Shown: one piece after another, positions 17,581 to 25,376 of the stretch
Position numbering within the stretch: position 1 is the stretch's first letter
How the letters are laid out: every line of letters begins with the position of its first letter
DNA from: Pseudoduganella buxea
GTDB taxonomy: Bacteria; Pseudomonadota; Gammaproteobacteria; Burkholderiales; Burkholderiaceae_D
Assembly: GCF_009720835.1 (NCBI RefSeq)
Contig: NZ_WNKZ01000007.1
Location: forward strand, 58,156-122,155
DNA: 64,000 bases
Direction of reading: 5' to 3'
Made by a program: the position numbers and the translations under genes
The notes under the pieces: model-generated
Seen by the model: only the letters and a program-made list of their open reading frames with translations
Told to the model about the DNA's origin: nothing
Database searches by the model: none

Positions 17581-17609
17581 TTGCCAGTTTTACAGCGTTT
17601 CCCTACACT
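17581..17609 (+). promoter_or_regulatory. Putative sigma70 promoter of the first TRAP binding-protein gene
   Basis: TTGCCA (17581-17586) and TACACT (17604-17609) are separated by 17 bp, about 50 nt before the ribosome binding site AGGAGACAAACGT. This would make dctP independent of pmbA. Confidence 0.5.
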
Positions 17610-17664
17610 GTCTCCAGCAGTAACGTTTTCCGAGCGTAAAAAAATATCCCCAGGAGACAAACGT

Positions 17665-18756
17665 ATGGAACGTCGTTCATTCATCACCAAGGCGGCCGCC
17701 GGCGCGGGTGCCGGCATCATCGCCGCGCCCGCCCTGGCCCAGGCCCTGCCGACCATCAACTGGCGGCTCGCCTCCAGCTTCCCCAAGTCGCTCGACACCA
17801 TCTTCGGCGCCTCCGACACCTTCACCAAGCGCATTTCCCAGCTCACCGGCGGCAAGTTCAATATCCGCTCCTTCGCGGCCGGCGAGATCGTGCCGGGCCT
17901 GCAGGTGATGGATGCCGTACAGGCCGGCACAGTCGAATGCGGCCACAGCGCCTCGTACTACTACTTCGGCAAGGACGCCACCTTCGCCTTCGACTGCGCC
18001 GTGCCGTTCGGCCTGACGTCGCGCCAGCACACGGCCTGGTACGACCAGGGCGGCGGGCGCGAACTGACGCGAGCCTTCTTCAAGGACTACAACATCATCA
18101 ATTTCCTGGGCGGGAATTCCGGCACGCAGATGGGCGGCTGGTTCCGCAAGGAGATCAAGTCGGTGGCGGACCTGAAGGGCACCAAGATGCGCGTGGCCGG
18201 TTTCGCCGGACGCGTGCTGGAACGCCTTGGCGTGGTGCCGCAGCAGCTGGCCGGCGGCGACATCTACCCGGCGCTGGAAAAGGGCACCATCGACGCGGCC
18301 GAATGGGTCGGCCCGTACGACGACGAAAAACTGGGCTTCTTCAAGGTGGCGCCGTTCTACTACGCGCCGGGCTGGTGGGAGCCGTCGGCCTCGTTCTCCT
18401 TCTACATCAATATCAAGGAATGGGAAAAGCTGCCGAAGGAATACCAGGCCGCCATCGAAGTGGCCAGCTATGAAGCGCACGTGGGCATGCAGGCCGAATA
18501 CGACGTGAAGAACCCGACGGCGCTGGCGCGCCTGTTGAAGAACGGCGTCAAGCTGCGCAACTATCCGAAGGACGTGATGGACGCCTGCTTCAAGACGGCG
18601 ACCCAGGTGATGGACGAGGAAGCGGCCAAGAACGCCAAGTTCAAGAAGATCTACGAACCCTGGAAGCGCTTCCGCCAGGACCAGAACCAGTGGGCTTCCG
18701 TGGCCGAGGCAACCATGCAGAACTACCTGATCAGCGCCGGACGGGCGCCGAAGTAA
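17665..18756 (+). CDS. dctP: TRAP transporter substrate-binding protein DctP (copy 1)
   Basis: Periplasmic solute receptor of 363 residues. ATG 17665 follows CAGGAGACAAACGT. The N-terminus MERRSFITKAAAG is a twin-arginine signal, cleaved after LAQA. The mature part has the DctP fold: FAAGEIVPGLQVMDAVQAGTVECGH, then RVAGFAGRVLERLGVVPQQL and AAEWVGPYDDEKLGF, motifs typical of the mannitol/chloroaromatic or monocarboxylate-type branch. It resembles the protein at 24.05 kb through most of its length. No membrane subunits are adjacent; dctQ/dctM-type genes lie about 34 kb downstream on the other strand. Ligand unknown. Confidence 0.93.
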   Translation: MERRSFITKAAAGAGAGIIAAPALAQALPTINWRLASSFPKSLDTIFGASDTFTKRISQLTGGKFNIRSFAAGEIVPGLQVMDAVQAGTVECGHSASYYYFGKDATFAFDCAVPFGLTSRQHTAWYDQGGGRELTRAFFKDYNIINFLGGNSGTQMGGWFRKEIKSVADLKGTKMRVAGFAGRVLERLGVVPQQLAGGDIYPALEKGTIDAAEWVGPYDDEKLGFFKVAPFYYAPGWWEPSASFSFYINIKEWEKLPKEYQAAIEVASYEAHVGMQAEYDVKNPTALARLLKNGVKLRNYPKDVMDACFKTATQVMDEEAAKNAKFKKIYEPWKRFRQDQNQWASVAEATMQNYLISAGRAPK

Positions 18757-18778
18757 TCCCGCCAGCGCTGTCCTGACG

Positions 18779-18802
18779 GTGCCCCGCATGCGGGGCACTT
18801 TT
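18779..18802. terminator. Intrinsic terminator after dctP copy 1
   Basis: A perfect palindrome (GTGCCCCGC/GCGGGGCAC, 18779-18798) is followed by TTTT. It separates dctP from the convergent lipoprotein gene ending at 18815. Confidence 0.85.
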
Positions 18803-18814
18803 CATTGATGGGCC

Positions 18815-19975
18815 TTACTTGCACAAGGCGCTGCGCGGCACGCCGCAGCTGATCAGGCTCCCTACGTCCGGATTGGCCAGGTAACCCAGGTGCGCATCGA
18901 CCGGGTTTTCCAGCCAGCCGAAATACGTCCGCGCATTCGACACCAGCACGTTATGCACCTGCGCACCCTGGGCGCGGTAGCGTTCCGGCGGCAGCGTGTA
19001 CGACAGCACGTCGTTCGGGTCCGTGAAGGCGATCAGCACCAGCGGGCCGCCGGCCGGCGTGCGGCGCTCGCGCGCCGGGGCACGCCGTTTCGCCAGCAGC
19101 TGCGCCAGGCTGTCCGGCGGCGCAGCCTGCATCGTCAGGCTGGCGCCCGCCTGCGGCACCTGCTCGGCCGTCTGCAACAGCGGAATCTGGTTGGCCGCCA
19201 TGATCAGGTAAGCCATCCTTTCCACGTCGCGCTGGGCCGTCTGGGCCGCGCGGCTGCCCGCTTCCTCTTCGCTCATCGCCAGCAAGGTGTCGAACAGGAT
19301 CTTGCTGCCGAGGCTTTCCGAGATCACCACCAGCGGCGCGGCCGGGTCGGCGCCTTCCGTGGCGGCCAGGATGGCATCGCGCATGCGCGCCTGGATCTCG
19401 CGCCGCGCCACCCCCTGGTAGACCAGCGCGTCGGGCAGGCAGTCGTCCACCAGCCAGTCCTTGACCTGTGCATTGATGCGCGCCCGCGTGGCGGGGAAGG
19501 GCGGGGTGCCCGTGCAGATGGCCGATTTATCGGTCTGGTCGTAGCACAGCTGCTGCTTGATGGGCGTCGTCAGGCCGGACCAGATCAGCGACTTGACCTG
19601 CAAGGTGCCGTGCGGCGCGGCGATGGTGGCGGGAATGATCTCGATGCCGGTGCCGCCGGTCCGGCTGCGTGGCGCGCTGGTATTGGCCGCCAGTTGCGCG
19701 GCCAGGGTCGCCACCGTCTCCGAGGCCCAGCTCGCATCGTGGGTGCACATGCCGTGGACCAGCAGCACGTCGGCGCGCTTGTTCTCGGCGCGGGCGACGA
19801 AGTCGATCAGGCCGGGGAAGCGGGTGTCCGCCTCCATGAACTGGGGCGGGCGGTAGGGCATCGTGCAGCCGGCCAGCAGGGCCAGTGCGGCCAGGCCGGC
19901 GGCCGAGGTGCGGGAAAAGGTGCGGGAGAAGGTGCAAAAGGAGCTTTGAAGGGAGCTGTGAAGCGAAGTACGCAT
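18815..19975 (-). CDS. Lipoprotein with alpha/beta-hydrolase-like features
   Basis: A 386-residue exported lipoprotein (LALLAGC, acylated Cys37). The signal region is unusually long and contains short repeats (SLHSSLQSS, FSRTFSRTS), which correspond to imperfect tandem DNA repeats near 19920-19965. After residue 65, VLLVHGMCTHDASW resembles the oxyanion strand of alpha/beta hydrolases and LVVISESLGSKILFDTLL resembles a nucleophile elbow with SESLGS in place of GxSxG. Catalysis is therefore possible but uncertain. No family name can be given. It is separate from the DUF2145 gene by about 100 bp. Confidence 0.72.
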   Translation of the reverse strand: MRTSLHSSLQSSFCTFSRTFSRTSAAGLAALALLAGCTMPYRPPQFMEADTRFPGLIDFVARAENKRADVLLVHGMCTHDASWASETVATLAAQLAANTSAPRSRTGGTGIEIIPATIAAPHGTLQVKSLIWSGLTTPIKQQLCYDQTDKSAICTGTPPFPATRARINAQVKDWLVDDCLPDALVYQGVARREIQARMRDAILAATEGADPAAPLVVISESLGSKILFDTLLAMSEEEAGSRAAQTAQRDVERMAYLIMAANQIPLLQTAEQVPQAGASLTMQAAPPDSLAQLLAKRRAPARERRTPAGGPLVLIAFTDPNDVLSYTLPPERYRAQGAQVHNVLVSNARTYFGWLENPVDAHLGYLANPDVGSLISCGVPRSALCK

Positions 19976-20075
19976 GATCGTCTCCAGGTGGTCTTGTCAT
20001 CGCCCTACTTTGCAAGCATTGATGCGCCTGGCGCTGCGCCCGCGCAAATCCGCGGCGCCCAGCGTTCGATCCTGG

Positions 20076-20852
20076 TCACCGGACCGTCGTCACCTTCGTC
20101 GCCGGATCGAGATTGCGGGCGAAACGCACGATCGAATCGGTGGTGATGGTGTCGATATGGCCCGTCATGCGGCGGTCGAACGGATGGTCGTCGAAGGCCA
20201 CGTTGGCGCGGAACATGCGTGCACCCAGCCGCGTGCCGGAACGGATGCGCAAGGTGATCGGCTCGAAGCCGGCTTTTTTGAGCCAGGCCTGCGCCTCGGC
20301 GCGCGTTTCGACCTGGCCGGCCGGCGCGCTGGCGGCGGCATAGGTCTCCAGCACCCACTGGTTCGAATTCTGGTAGCGTGTCGAGAAGGCATACGACAGC
20401 ATGTTGTACTGCGGCTCGTGCAGGCGGCGCGCCGTGCGGCTGGCCACCAGCTGGGCCAGGCGCGCCTGCGTGTCCGCATTGGGCACGACGATCTCGGCCT
20501 CGTAGCGGAACAGGCCGGACATGAAGAAATTGCCCAGTCCCTCGTTGTACAGGTTCGACGACGCCGTGCCGCACTCGTTCAGTTCATGCACGACGGTCCA
20601 GCGGCCTTCCGGATGGTCGCGCACGACAATGCCCATGTGCGAGTAGGTCAGGCCGTACTTGCTCAGGTCCTGGCCCACGCGCGAGAGCAGCGCCACCTGG
20701 GCGCCACTGGCGTCGAGGGCGGCGAAGGTCTTCTGCGCCAGGTCCATCGACTTGACGGCATCGTCGACGGGCATCGGGTTTTCCTCGCAGGAGCGGCCGG
20801 CCCACGCGGGCGCGGCCAGCACCAGGCAGGCGATCAACAGCAGGCGTTTCAT
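20076..20852 (-). CDS. DUF2145 family exported protein
   Basis: A 258-residue protein with a cleavable signal peptide (MKRLLLIACLVLAAPAWAG). The mature sequence, rich in conserved aromatic and charged residues (YSHMGIVVRDHPEGRWTVVHELNECG, YNMLSYAFSTRYQNSNQWVLE), matches what is known as DUF2145. The GIVVRD...VVHELN arrangement is reminiscent of NlpC/P60-like papain folds, but the function is not established. Its ATG overlaps the stop of the preceding small exported protein gene (TGATG-type, shared base 20852), so the two are translationally coupled. Confidence 0.8.
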   Translation of the reverse strand: MKRLLLIACLVLAAPAWAGRSCEENPMPVDDAVKSMDLAQKTFAALDASGAQVALLSRVGQDLSKYGLTYSHMGIVVRDHPEGRWTVVHELNECGTASSNLYNEGLGNFFMSGLFRYEAEIVVPNADTQARLAQLVASRTARRLHEPQYNMLSYAFSTRYQNSNQWVLETYAAASAPAGQVETRAEAQAWLKKAGFEPITLRIRSGTRLGARMFRANVAFDDHPFDRRMTGHIDTITTDSIVRFARNLDPATKVTTVR

Positions 20853-21262
20853 CAGACCTTGACCTCCGAATGGTGCAGCAGCACCTTGCCCAGTTCATTC
20901 GGGATAAAGGCCAGCACCTTGCCCGAAGCGACCAGCAGATGGCCCGTGGCGCTGGCGACCACCTCCAGCGCGGCGCCCGTGCCGACGGACAGCCCGTGCG
21001 CCGCCTTGCCCGAGAACTGCACGGTGGCGCGGCTGCCGTCGGCCACGTTCCTGATGACGACCTCGATGCCTTCGCCGATGGTCTTGACCGATTCCACCAC
21101 CACGCTGCCGGCACCGCCGACGGTGACGATGGAGCCCAGCACGACGAGGCCGGACAGGTAGCTCAGGCCTTCGGACCCGGCCGAAAGATTGGCCGCCTGG
21201 GCCGGCACGGCGGTAAAGTGAAGGGACGCCAGCAGCAGCGCGCAGGCAAGGGAAGGTTTCAT
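20852..21262 (-). CDS. Small exported hypothetical protein, paralogue 1 (possibly STM0539 family)
   Basis: 136 residues with a signal peptide ending in AQAA. The mature part begins with a hydrophobic Gly/Val-rich stretch (about residues 35-58), then VVIRNVADGSRATVQFSGKAAHGLSVG and ends with VASGKVLAFIPNELGKVLLH. The latter half is similar, segment by segment, to the protein encoded just upstream at 21385-21786, so the two arose by tandem duplication. It is coupled to the DUF2145 gene. I associate this pair with the uncharacterised STM0539 family, unverified. Function unknown. Confidence 0.75.
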   Translation of the reverse strand: MKPSLACALLLASLHFTAVPAQAANLSAGSEGLSYLSGLVVLGSIVTVGGAGSVVVESVKTIGEGIEVVIRNVADGSRATVQFSGKAAHGLSVGTGAALEVVASATGHLLVASGKVLAFIPNELGKVLLHHSEVKV

Positions 21263-21384
21263 CGGTACTCCAGGAAAATCGTCACGCAGCGATCATCGCC
21301 CGAGCAGCCCGTTTGCGCAATGCCCCCGGTGCAGCTAGCAGATTGCCAGTAACCGGCGGCAGTTGCCGAAACCGACCGGATGCC

Positions 21385-21786
21385 TCAGGAAGCCGGCGTG
21401 CTGCGCAGCAGCGCCTTGCCCGCTTCGTTGGGGATGAAGGCGATGGCCTTGCCGGACATGACGAGCATGTGGCCGGTGGAACTGGCGACCACCTGCAGCA
21501 CGGTGCCGGCCGCAATCGACAGTTCCTTGGCCGCCTTGCCCGTGATGCGCACGGTGGCCCTGCTGGCGTCGACGGCATTCTTCAGCACCAGCTCGATGCC
21601 ATCGCCGACCTTGTCGACGCTGACCACGATCAGGCTGCCGCCGACCAGGCTGGCGACCAGCGAGCCGGCTACCACATAGCCCGACGCTTCGGCGGAAGCA
21701 TGCGACGGTGCCGAGGCATCGGCGGCGGCGGGGCCGCTGGCGGCGAAGGCGATGGCGAAGAGGGCGGCGAGCAGCTTGGCTTTCAT
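21385..21786 (-). CDS. Small exported hypothetical protein, paralogue 2
   Basis: 133 residues with signal peptide (cleavage about AAA at residue 23). It shares with its downstream neighbour the order: hydrophobic segment VVAGSLVASLVGGSLIVVSV, then IELVLKNAVDASRATVRITGKAAKELSI and finally MLVMSGKAIAFIPNEAGKALL. The conserved core could be a membrane-associated or beta-rich domain. The 122-bp gap to paralogue 1 and common orientation suggest one transcript with DUF2145. Function unknown. Confidence 0.75.
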   Translation of the reverse strand: MKAKLLAALFAIAFAASGPAAADASAPSHASAEASGYVVAGSLVASLVGGSLIVVSVDKVGDGIELVLKNAVDASRATVRITGKAAKELSIAAGTVLQVVASSTGHMLVMSGKAIAFIPNEAGKALLRSTPAS

Positions 21787-21880
21787 TGGGGGATCCTGTT
21801 TGGTGAAGTGCCGCCATCATCGCCGGGTCCGCCCGGAGCCGCAAGCGCCGCGCATGGCGTATCCGCCAGGAAAGCTCGTG

Positions 21881-21897
21881 GTATCATTTTTCGATAC
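21881..21897. promoter_or_regulatory. Inverted repeat GTATC-N7-GATAC upstream of the XRE gene
   Basis: The arms 21881-21885 and 21893-21897 flank ATTTTTC, and a TACTAT -10-like box (21895-21900) overlaps the right arm, 20 nt before the ATG. Such placement suits autorepression by the XRE protein encoded next. Confidence 0.4.
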
Positions 21898-21920
21898 TAT
21901 TTCCCGAAAGAGAACGATAA

Positions 21921-22655
21921 ATGTCCAGCTCGACACTGCTGATCGACGCGCTCAAGCGCCAGTTGAAGGCGCGCGGCATCACGTATGCGGCGCTGGCGGC
22001 GCGGATCGGTATGTCTGAAGCGAGCGTCAAGCGCATTTTCGCCCAGCGTAATTTCTCGCTGGAGCGGCTCGACGAAATCCTGGCCGTGCTGGACATGGAC
22101 CTGGTCGAACTGGCCCACGCCGCGGCCGACGCGCCGCAACTGATCGCGCAGCTGACGTACGCGCAGGAGGAAGAGCTGATCGGCGACCCCCGGCTGCTGC
22201 TGGTGGCCGTGGCGGCGCTGAACGAGGTGCCCGTCGAGGCGCTGGTGGCCACGTATCGCATCAGCGAGGCCGAAGCGGTGCAGTGCCTGCTGCGGCTGGA
22301 CCGCATCGGCTTCCTCGTCCTGAAGCCGAACAACCGGGTCAAGCTGCTGGTGGCGCGCACCTTCGGCTGGATTCCCGACGGCCCGATCCAGAACTGGTTC
22401 CGCCAGGAGGCTTATGGCGATTATCTCGACACTCACTTCAACGGCCCCGGCGAGCTGCTGCGGCTGGTGAGCGTGATGCTGTCGCCCGCTTCATCGCGTG
22501 CGCTGCTGGAGCGCCTGCGCCAGGTGGCGGACGAATTCGCGCGCCAGCACCAGGACGATGCGCGCCTGCCCTACGAGGAACGCACCGCCGTTACCTTCCT
22601 GCTGGCGGCGCGACCCTGGCTGCCGCAGGCCTTCCAGCAGATGCTGCGCACATGA
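21921..22655 (+). CDS. XRE family transcriptional regulator
   Basis: A 244-residue DNA-binding protein. The helix-turn-helix covers residues 8-60: RQLKARGITYAALAARIGMSEASVKRIFAQRNFSLERLDEIL in outline. The C-terminal 180 residues are helical, without a recognised ligand domain; the middle segment EAEAVQCLLRLDRIGFLVLKPNNRVKLLVARTF resembles a second winged-helix-like unit. GAAAGAGAACG upstream may serve as ribosome binding site. Divergent from the small paralogue pair across 134 bp and may control them or itself through the adjacent palindrome. Targets unknown. Confidence 0.88.
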   Translation: MSSSTLLIDALKRQLKARGITYAALAARIGMSEASVKRIFAQRNFSLERLDEILAVLDMDLVELAHAAADAPQLIAQLTYAQEEELIGDPRLLLVAVAALNEVPVEALVATYRISEAEAVQCLLRLDRIGFLVLKPNNRVKLLVARTFGWIPDGPIQNWFRQEAYGDYLDTHFNGPGELLRLVSVMLSPASSRALLERLRQVADEFARQHQDDARLPYEERTAVTFLLAARPWLPQAFQQMLRT

Positions 22656-22670
22656 CGTCCACCAAATGAA

Positions 22671-22692
22671 AAGCCCCGCAACGGCGGGGCTT
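22671..22692. terminator. Bidirectional intrinsic terminator
   Basis: AAGCCCCGC and GCGGGGCTT form 9-bp arms around AACG between the convergent XRE and M14 genes. On the minus strand the hairpin is followed by TTTTC, so it serves mainly the M14 peptidase transcript. Confidence 0.8.
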
Positions 22693-22717
22693 GCATGCGA
22701 CGCAGCAGCGGCGAGAA

Positions 22718-23842
22718 TCAGCCGCGCAAGGTGCGCAGCACCGGCTGCAGGATGGCCGCGCCCAGCTTCATCGAGCGGGCACCGTTCCAGCCGTTGACCG
22801 GGTCCGGGTCGTTGGCATTGTCCTTGAACGGCATTTCCAGGGTCAGCGCCAGGCAGTCGAAGGCATGGGTGATGTGCGGGGAGCCCATCGTCAGCACTTC
22901 CGGCGTGAACGGCGCGTCCGGGTAACCGAACTCACTCTGGAAGTCCGGGCTGGCGACCTTGAAGTCCTCGATGAACTTGTCCTGCTCGGCCTTCTGCGCC
23001 GGCGTGAAGTTCTCCAGCGAGTCGCTGCCGGCCACGAACACGTACGGCAGGCCTTCGTCGCCATGGATGTCGAGGAACAGGTCGCAGCCCGTTTCCAGCA
23101 TCTTCTGCTTGACGAGGAAGACTTCCGGCGAGCGCTCCATCGATGGCGTGTTCCATTCGCGGTTCAGGTTCGCACCTGCCGCGTTGGTGCGCAGGTTGCC
23201 GCGCACCGAGCCGTCCGGGTTCATGTTCGGCACCACGTAGAACACGGCCTCCTTCAGGCACTGGCTGGCGAACGGATCGGCCGGGTCCAGCAGCGCTTCG
23301 AGCATGCCTTCGACGAACCATTCGGCCATCGTCTCGCCGGGGTGCTGGCGCGCGATGACCCAGACCTTCTTCGGTGCGTCCTCGTCGCCGACGATCAGCA
23401 TGTTCAGGTCGCGCCCGTCGATGGTGCTGCCCAGGTCGACCAGCTGCGTCAGTGCCGACAACTGGGCGCTGTCCAGCAGTGACAGGTGGCGTTCCCACGA
23501 ATACGGCTCGAAGTAGGCGTAGTAGACGCTGTCGTATTCCGGCTCGTGCTCGATCGTCATCACGTCGCCGTCGAAGCTGGTCGGCACGCGGAACCACGTG
23601 TCGCGGTCATAGCTGGCAACGGCCTGGTAGTCCTTCCAGCCATCCGGGTAGGCGGCCTGGCCGGCATTGAGGAAATTGATCGTCAGTGGGGTCGAGCGCG
23701 CGCCTTGCACGCGGAAGTAGAACCACTGGATGATGTCGGCGTGGGAGTCCTTGCGGATGTTCACATCGATATCGCCGGCGCTGGTAACGCCCACGACGTC
23801 GATGGCGCCAGCATCGAACTGGCTGCTGATCTTGATAGACAT
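22718..23842 (-). CDS. M14 family metallocarboxypeptidase (cytosolic carboxypeptidase type)
   Basis: Zinc carboxypeptidase of 374 residues without a signal peptide. Zinc ligands are His167 and Glu170 in RQHPGETMAEW and His260 in LFLDIHGDEG; substrate-binding Arg/Asn are in NPDGSVRGNLRTN and ANLNREW, and the general-base Glu is in TLEMPFKD near residue 340. An N-terminal beta domain (residues 1-120) precedes the catalytic domain, as in the bacterial cytosolic carboxypeptidase subgroup. Its physiological peptide substrate is unknown. Confidence 0.93.
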   Translation of the reverse strand: MSIKISSQFDAGAIDVVGVTSAGDIDVNIRKDSHADIIQWFYFRVQGARSTPLTINFLNAGQAAYPDGWKDYQAVASYDRDTWFRVPTSFDGDVMTIEHEPEYDSVYYAYFEPYSWERHLSLLDSAQLSALTQLVDLGSTIDGRDLNMLIVGDEDAPKKVWVIARQHPGETMAEWFVEGMLEALLDPADPFASQCLKEAVFYVVPNMNPDGSVRGNLRTNAAGANLNREWNTPSMERSPEVFLVKQKMLETGCDLFLDIHGDEGLPYVFVAGSDSLENFTPAQKAEQDKFIEDFKVASPDFQSEFGYPDAPFTPEVLTMGSPHITHAFDCLALTLEMPFKDNANDPDPVNGWNGARSMKLGAAILQPVLRTLRG

Positions 23843-23931
23843 TGTGTGTCCTGGTTAAATGGGGAGCGTGCGTGACGCGACAGGCGCATGATACCGGCTT
23901 TGGCGGCCCGCCGCACCGTGGCCGTGGCCTT

Positions 23932-23961
23932 TTCGACATCCGCCGGCCGACCCGCTACAAT
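23932..23961 (+). promoter_or_regulatory. Putative promoter of the second TRAP binding-protein gene
   Basis: TTCGAC (23932-23937), an 18-bp spacer and TACAAT (23956-23961) lie about 90 nt before the ATG at 24051. The leader ends with the ribosome binding site CAGGAGACTTC. Confidence 0.5.
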
Positions 23962-24050
23962 GGGCCGGCGCCGGCGCCTCATCCATATGGCGCCCCATGT
24001 CGCCTTGATCGAACCATCATTCGACACCACAAGAACCAGCAGGAGACTTC

Positions 24051-25136
24051 ATGCAACGTCGTTCCTTTCTGAAGAATACCGCCGTCGCCGCAGGCGCCGG
24101 TACCATCGCCGCGCCGTCCCTGGCGCAGGCGCAGGCCACCGTCAACTGGCGCCTGGCATCGAGCTTTCCCAAGACCCTGGACACCATCGCCGGCTCGGCC
24201 GACCACTTCGTCAAGCGCGTGGCCCAGCTGACGGGCGGGAAGTTCCTGATCCGCCAGTTCGCCGCCGGCGAGATCGTGCCGGGCCTGCAGGTGATGGACG
24301 CGGTCCAGGCGGGCACGGTGGAGATCGGCCATACCCCGGCCTACTATTACTTCGGCAAGGACCCCACGTTCGCCTTCGACTGCGCCGTGCCGTTCGGCCT
24401 GACGTCGCGCCAGCAGACGGCCTGGTTCGACCAGGGTGGCGGGCGCGAGCTGCTGCGCGAGTTCTACAAGGGCTACGGCATCGTCAACTTCATGGGCGGG
24501 AACACGGGCACCCAGATGGGCGGCTGGTACCGCAAGGAGATCAGGTCCGTGGCCGACCTGAAGGGCCTGAAGATGCGCGTGGCCGGTTTCGCGGGCCGCG
24601 TGATGGAGCGCATGGGCGTGGTGCCGCAGCAGATTCCCGCCGGCGACGTCTACGCCGCACTGGAGAAGGGCACCATCGACGCGGCCGAATGGGTCGGCCC
24701 CTACGACGACGAAAAGCTGGGCCTGGCCCGCGTGGCGCCGTTCTACTATTCGCCCGGCTGGTGGGAAGCGGGGCCGCAGCTGTCGTTCTACGTCAACGCC
24801 AAGGAGTGGGACAAGCTGCCCAAGCAGTTCCAGGCGGCGATCGAGGCGGCCAGCTACGAATGTCACGTCGTCATGCAGGCCGAATACGACACGAAAAATC
24901 CCGGCGCCCTGGCCCGCCTGATGAAGAACGGTGCCAAGCTGCGCAACTTCAGCAAGGACGTGATGGACGCGGCCTACAAGCAGTCCACCCAGGTCATGGA
25001 AGAAGAAGCGGCGAAGAACGCCAAGTTCCGCAAGATCTACGAACCCTGGAAGCGCTTCCGCCACGACCAGAACCAGTGGGCGTCCGTGGCCGAAGCAACG
25101 ATGCAGAACTACCTGATCAGTTCGGGCCGCAAATAA
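24051..25136 (+). CDS. dctP: TRAP transporter substrate-binding protein DctP (copy 2)
   Basis: Periplasmic receptor of 361 residues with twin-arginine signal MQRRSFLKNTAVAAG, cleaved after LAQA. The mature protein closely parallels copy 1 at 17.67 kb, sharing IVPGLQVMDAVQAGTVE, FDCAVPFGLTSRQ, MGGWYRKEIRSVADLKG, AAEWVGPYDDEKLG and the C-terminal NQWASVAEATMQNYLIS. The two are recent paralogues by eye; differences concentrate around residues 60-110 and 240-270, so ligands may differ. No TRAP membrane gene is adjacent. Own promoter, no operon partner. Confidence 0.93.
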   Translation: MQRRSFLKNTAVAAGAGTIAAPSLAQAQATVNWRLASSFPKTLDTIAGSADHFVKRVAQLTGGKFLIRQFAAGEIVPGLQVMDAVQAGTVEIGHTPAYYYFGKDPTFAFDCAVPFGLTSRQQTAWFDQGGGRELLREFYKGYGIVNFMGGNTGTQMGGWYRKEIRSVADLKGLKMRVAGFAGRVMERMGVVPQQIPAGDVYAALEKGTIDAAEWVGPYDDEKLGLARVAPFYYSPGWWEAGPQLSFYVNAKEWDKLPKQFQAAIEAASYECHVVMQAEYDTKNPGALARLMKNGAKLRNFSKDVMDAAYKQSTQVMEEEAAKNAKFRKIYEPWKRFRHDQNQWASVAEATMQNYLISSGRK

Positions 25137-25252
25137 CCCCGTCGCCTGCGGCCGGGGCCGCGTCCGCCTTGTTGGGGGTGAAGGAGGGGTTTCAAGGAGC
25201 ACGGCTCCTCGCCTACGCAGCGGGCAATGGCATGAATGCCAGGGCCTCCTTA

Positions 25253-25357
25253 CAGACCCCGACAAAGACACGAGCTGGACAGTTGTGCAGAAGACGCGTC
25301 GATGTGGCTCATAGCCGAGGCCGTGTCCATGTCGGGGTCTGACCCCAAGGTGGACAC
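25253..25357. repeat. Composite palindromic intergenic repeat
   Basis: The inner unit is GGGGTC-T-GACCCC (25334-25346), flanked by outer arms GTGTCCA (25323-25329) and TGGACAC (25351-25357). A 19-nt segment at 25253-25271 is the reverse complement of 25323-25341 with two mismatches. The element lies between the convergent dctP and paaX genes. It contains no ORF of its own and resembles REP-type dispersed repeats. Confidence 0.75.
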
Positions 25358-25376
25358 AGACTCGGCAGTGGGTGGA

